A program made the translations under genes and the position numbers. Of a stretch of 22,223 bases of DNA, positions 20,948-22,223 are shown piece after piece (the stretch's first letter is position 1; every line of letters starts with the position of its first letter). Under the pieces are notes generated by a model that saw nothing but the letters and a program-made list of their open reading frames with translations, made no database searches and was not told where the DNA came from. Origin of the DNA: Conidiobolus incongruus B7586. Taxonomy: Eukaryota; Entomophthoromycota; Entomophthoromycetes; Entomophthorales; Conidiobolaceae. The stretch spans positions 1-22,223 of the forward strand of contig JNEM01013339.1 in the NCBI GenBank assembly GCA_000697335.1, given 5' to 3'.

Positions 20948-22223
20948 AATAGAAAAGTCCAGAAATTATTTCACTTTTATAACTTACAAAAGCTTATTAT
21001 TTTTTGAAATACTTAATACACTATATACTTTTATAAGATGAATACTTTTCAAAATTTATACAGAATGCTGTTTAATAAAAATATAATATATAGGATGTTT
21101 ATTTTTAAATATAAATTCTTAATCAACCAAATAAATATAATATATATTTTGAATATGGTTTCACAAATTATTTATCACAAATTAGATAATTTATTCAACA
21201 TCTGAGCAAGATATTCCAGCATATTTAAAAATACTTCCATTTGTAATTTATTAAATGACAAACAAATATAAATTTAAAATATATATATATAATCACTGAA
21301 TTCCCAATATATATTGGAATTTGATATTCTTCTCCAATGAATGATGATTGAAAAATAAGAGAATGTAAATTATTAGTATTAGATATAAATTTATTATTTA
21401 TTGCAATGCTTTTAATAAAATATTATTCAATAATCAGTTGCTTGCTACATTAAATATATTTGGATTTTTAATACATTGATGGTTTTATTATGTATATATT
21501 TGGTATATATATAAACCTTGATTAAAATTCAATTTGATTTCAATGTTTGCTTAATGCCAATTTTTATTTTACAATAAAATGATATATATATATATATATA
21601 TATTACATGTAGTCATAATATTATATAAAATTTATCAAGCTATGAAATACAATTATTCATTTTAAGAATAAAAATCTTAAGGTTTTGATATAAAAATATA
21701 GTAATTATTATCAGCACAAAGGAAATACTTGAACCCTATAATATATTTACTCTTTAGTTACTTTAATTGATTTTAATAAACTTTCATTGAAAATTTATAA
21801 TTTTATGATGAATATGAGAATCCAGTTTACCTATTAACTCAGACAATCTTAAGTTAGACTTGATTATTTATTCATAATTTAATAGTCAAAAGCTTATAAT
21901 TTATCAATCAAGTTGAAAAATCATTCTAACTTATTAAATATACACTCATAATTAAGTTCTATTAAACAAAATATCCCACTAACATACATTATATATAGCT
22001 TATTTTGTATGCTTATGATAATAGTTGATATTTTATTTTAAATAAATTTTTGTTAGTTAATTGAACAGTAATATATTATAAAAATATTTAAAAATTATAA
22101 TTATTATAGAATTTAATTTATACTTTAATAATGATATTAATATAATTTAATTATTAATATAATAATAGACAATTTGATTAATTTTCAAATAATATTGATG
22201 ATTTATTATATTAATTTTAATTA
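20948..22223. other. AT-rich intergenic DNA to the right edge
   Basis: No gene is visible. The stretch contains the TA microsatellite listed separately and short low-complexity runs. Confidence 0.55.
21582..21603. repeat. (TA)n microsatellite, 22 nt
   Basis: Uninterrupted alternating A and T, followed by TTACATGTAGTCATAATATT. This resembles the context of the longer TA run at 8727-8759. Confidence 0.85.

Noticed and set aside
1-22223. tRNA, rRNA, spliceosomal RNA or CRISPR array
   Set aside because: I looked for tRNA T-loop words and snRNA signatures and for regularly spaced repeats on both strands and found none that hold together; a covariance-model search would be more decisive.

Overview
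The window looks like nuclear DNA of an intron-rich, extremely AT-rich eukaryote, most likely an early-diverging fungus (an entomophthoralean such as Conidiobolus would fit; this is inference from style, not a match). The reasons are short 47-64 nt spliceosomal introns with GTAATT- or GTATA-type donors and TTAG/ATAG acceptors, genes that read only after splicing, a peroxisomal SKL C-terminus, a Tim17-family mitochondrial membrane protein, and intergenic DNA that is almost only A and T. The reading starts that make sense are all ATG, as expected for a eukaryote.

Layout. 1-412 is the part of an old Tc1/mariner-like transposon that lies inside the left edge. 1332-1643 is a candidate MITE with 13-bp inverted ends and TA flanks. 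2568-5014 (+) is a 15-exon 2-hydroxyacyl-CoA lyase gene with a 12-nt microexon. It converges on 5198-6578 (-), a 7-exon membrane-anchored short-chain dehydrogenase (SDR), followed in tandem by its paralogue 7095-8427 (-) and by a decayed third copy at 9395-10713 (-). 11765-12985 (+) is a second, heavily decayed Tc1/mariner-like copy. 13888-14737 (-) is a 4-exon Tim17/22/23-family protein with a C-terminal coiled coil. 15533-17098 (-) is an intronless gene for a seven-helix membrane protein with a signal peptide and a large outer domain. 18132-18470 (+) holds an unidentified decayed reading frame. 19690-20947 (-) is the third and best preserved transposon copy, with a recognisable DDE-transposase segment. 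The remaining stretches are AT-rich DNA in which I see no gene.

How the genes may work together. The lyase splits 2-hydroxyacyl-CoA in peroxisomes into formyl-CoA and a fatty aldehyde one carbon shorter. The neighbouring SDRs belong to a group (SDR16C/RDH10/17-beta-HSD11-like) that handles lipophilic alcohols, aldehydes and ketones at membranes or lipid droplets. A shared role in lipid or aldehyde handling is possible but is not shown by the sequence. The Tim17-like and seven-helix genes have no evident link to them. I see no bacterial-type system, no CRISPR array, no tRNA or rRNA gene, and no clear new defence or toxin system.
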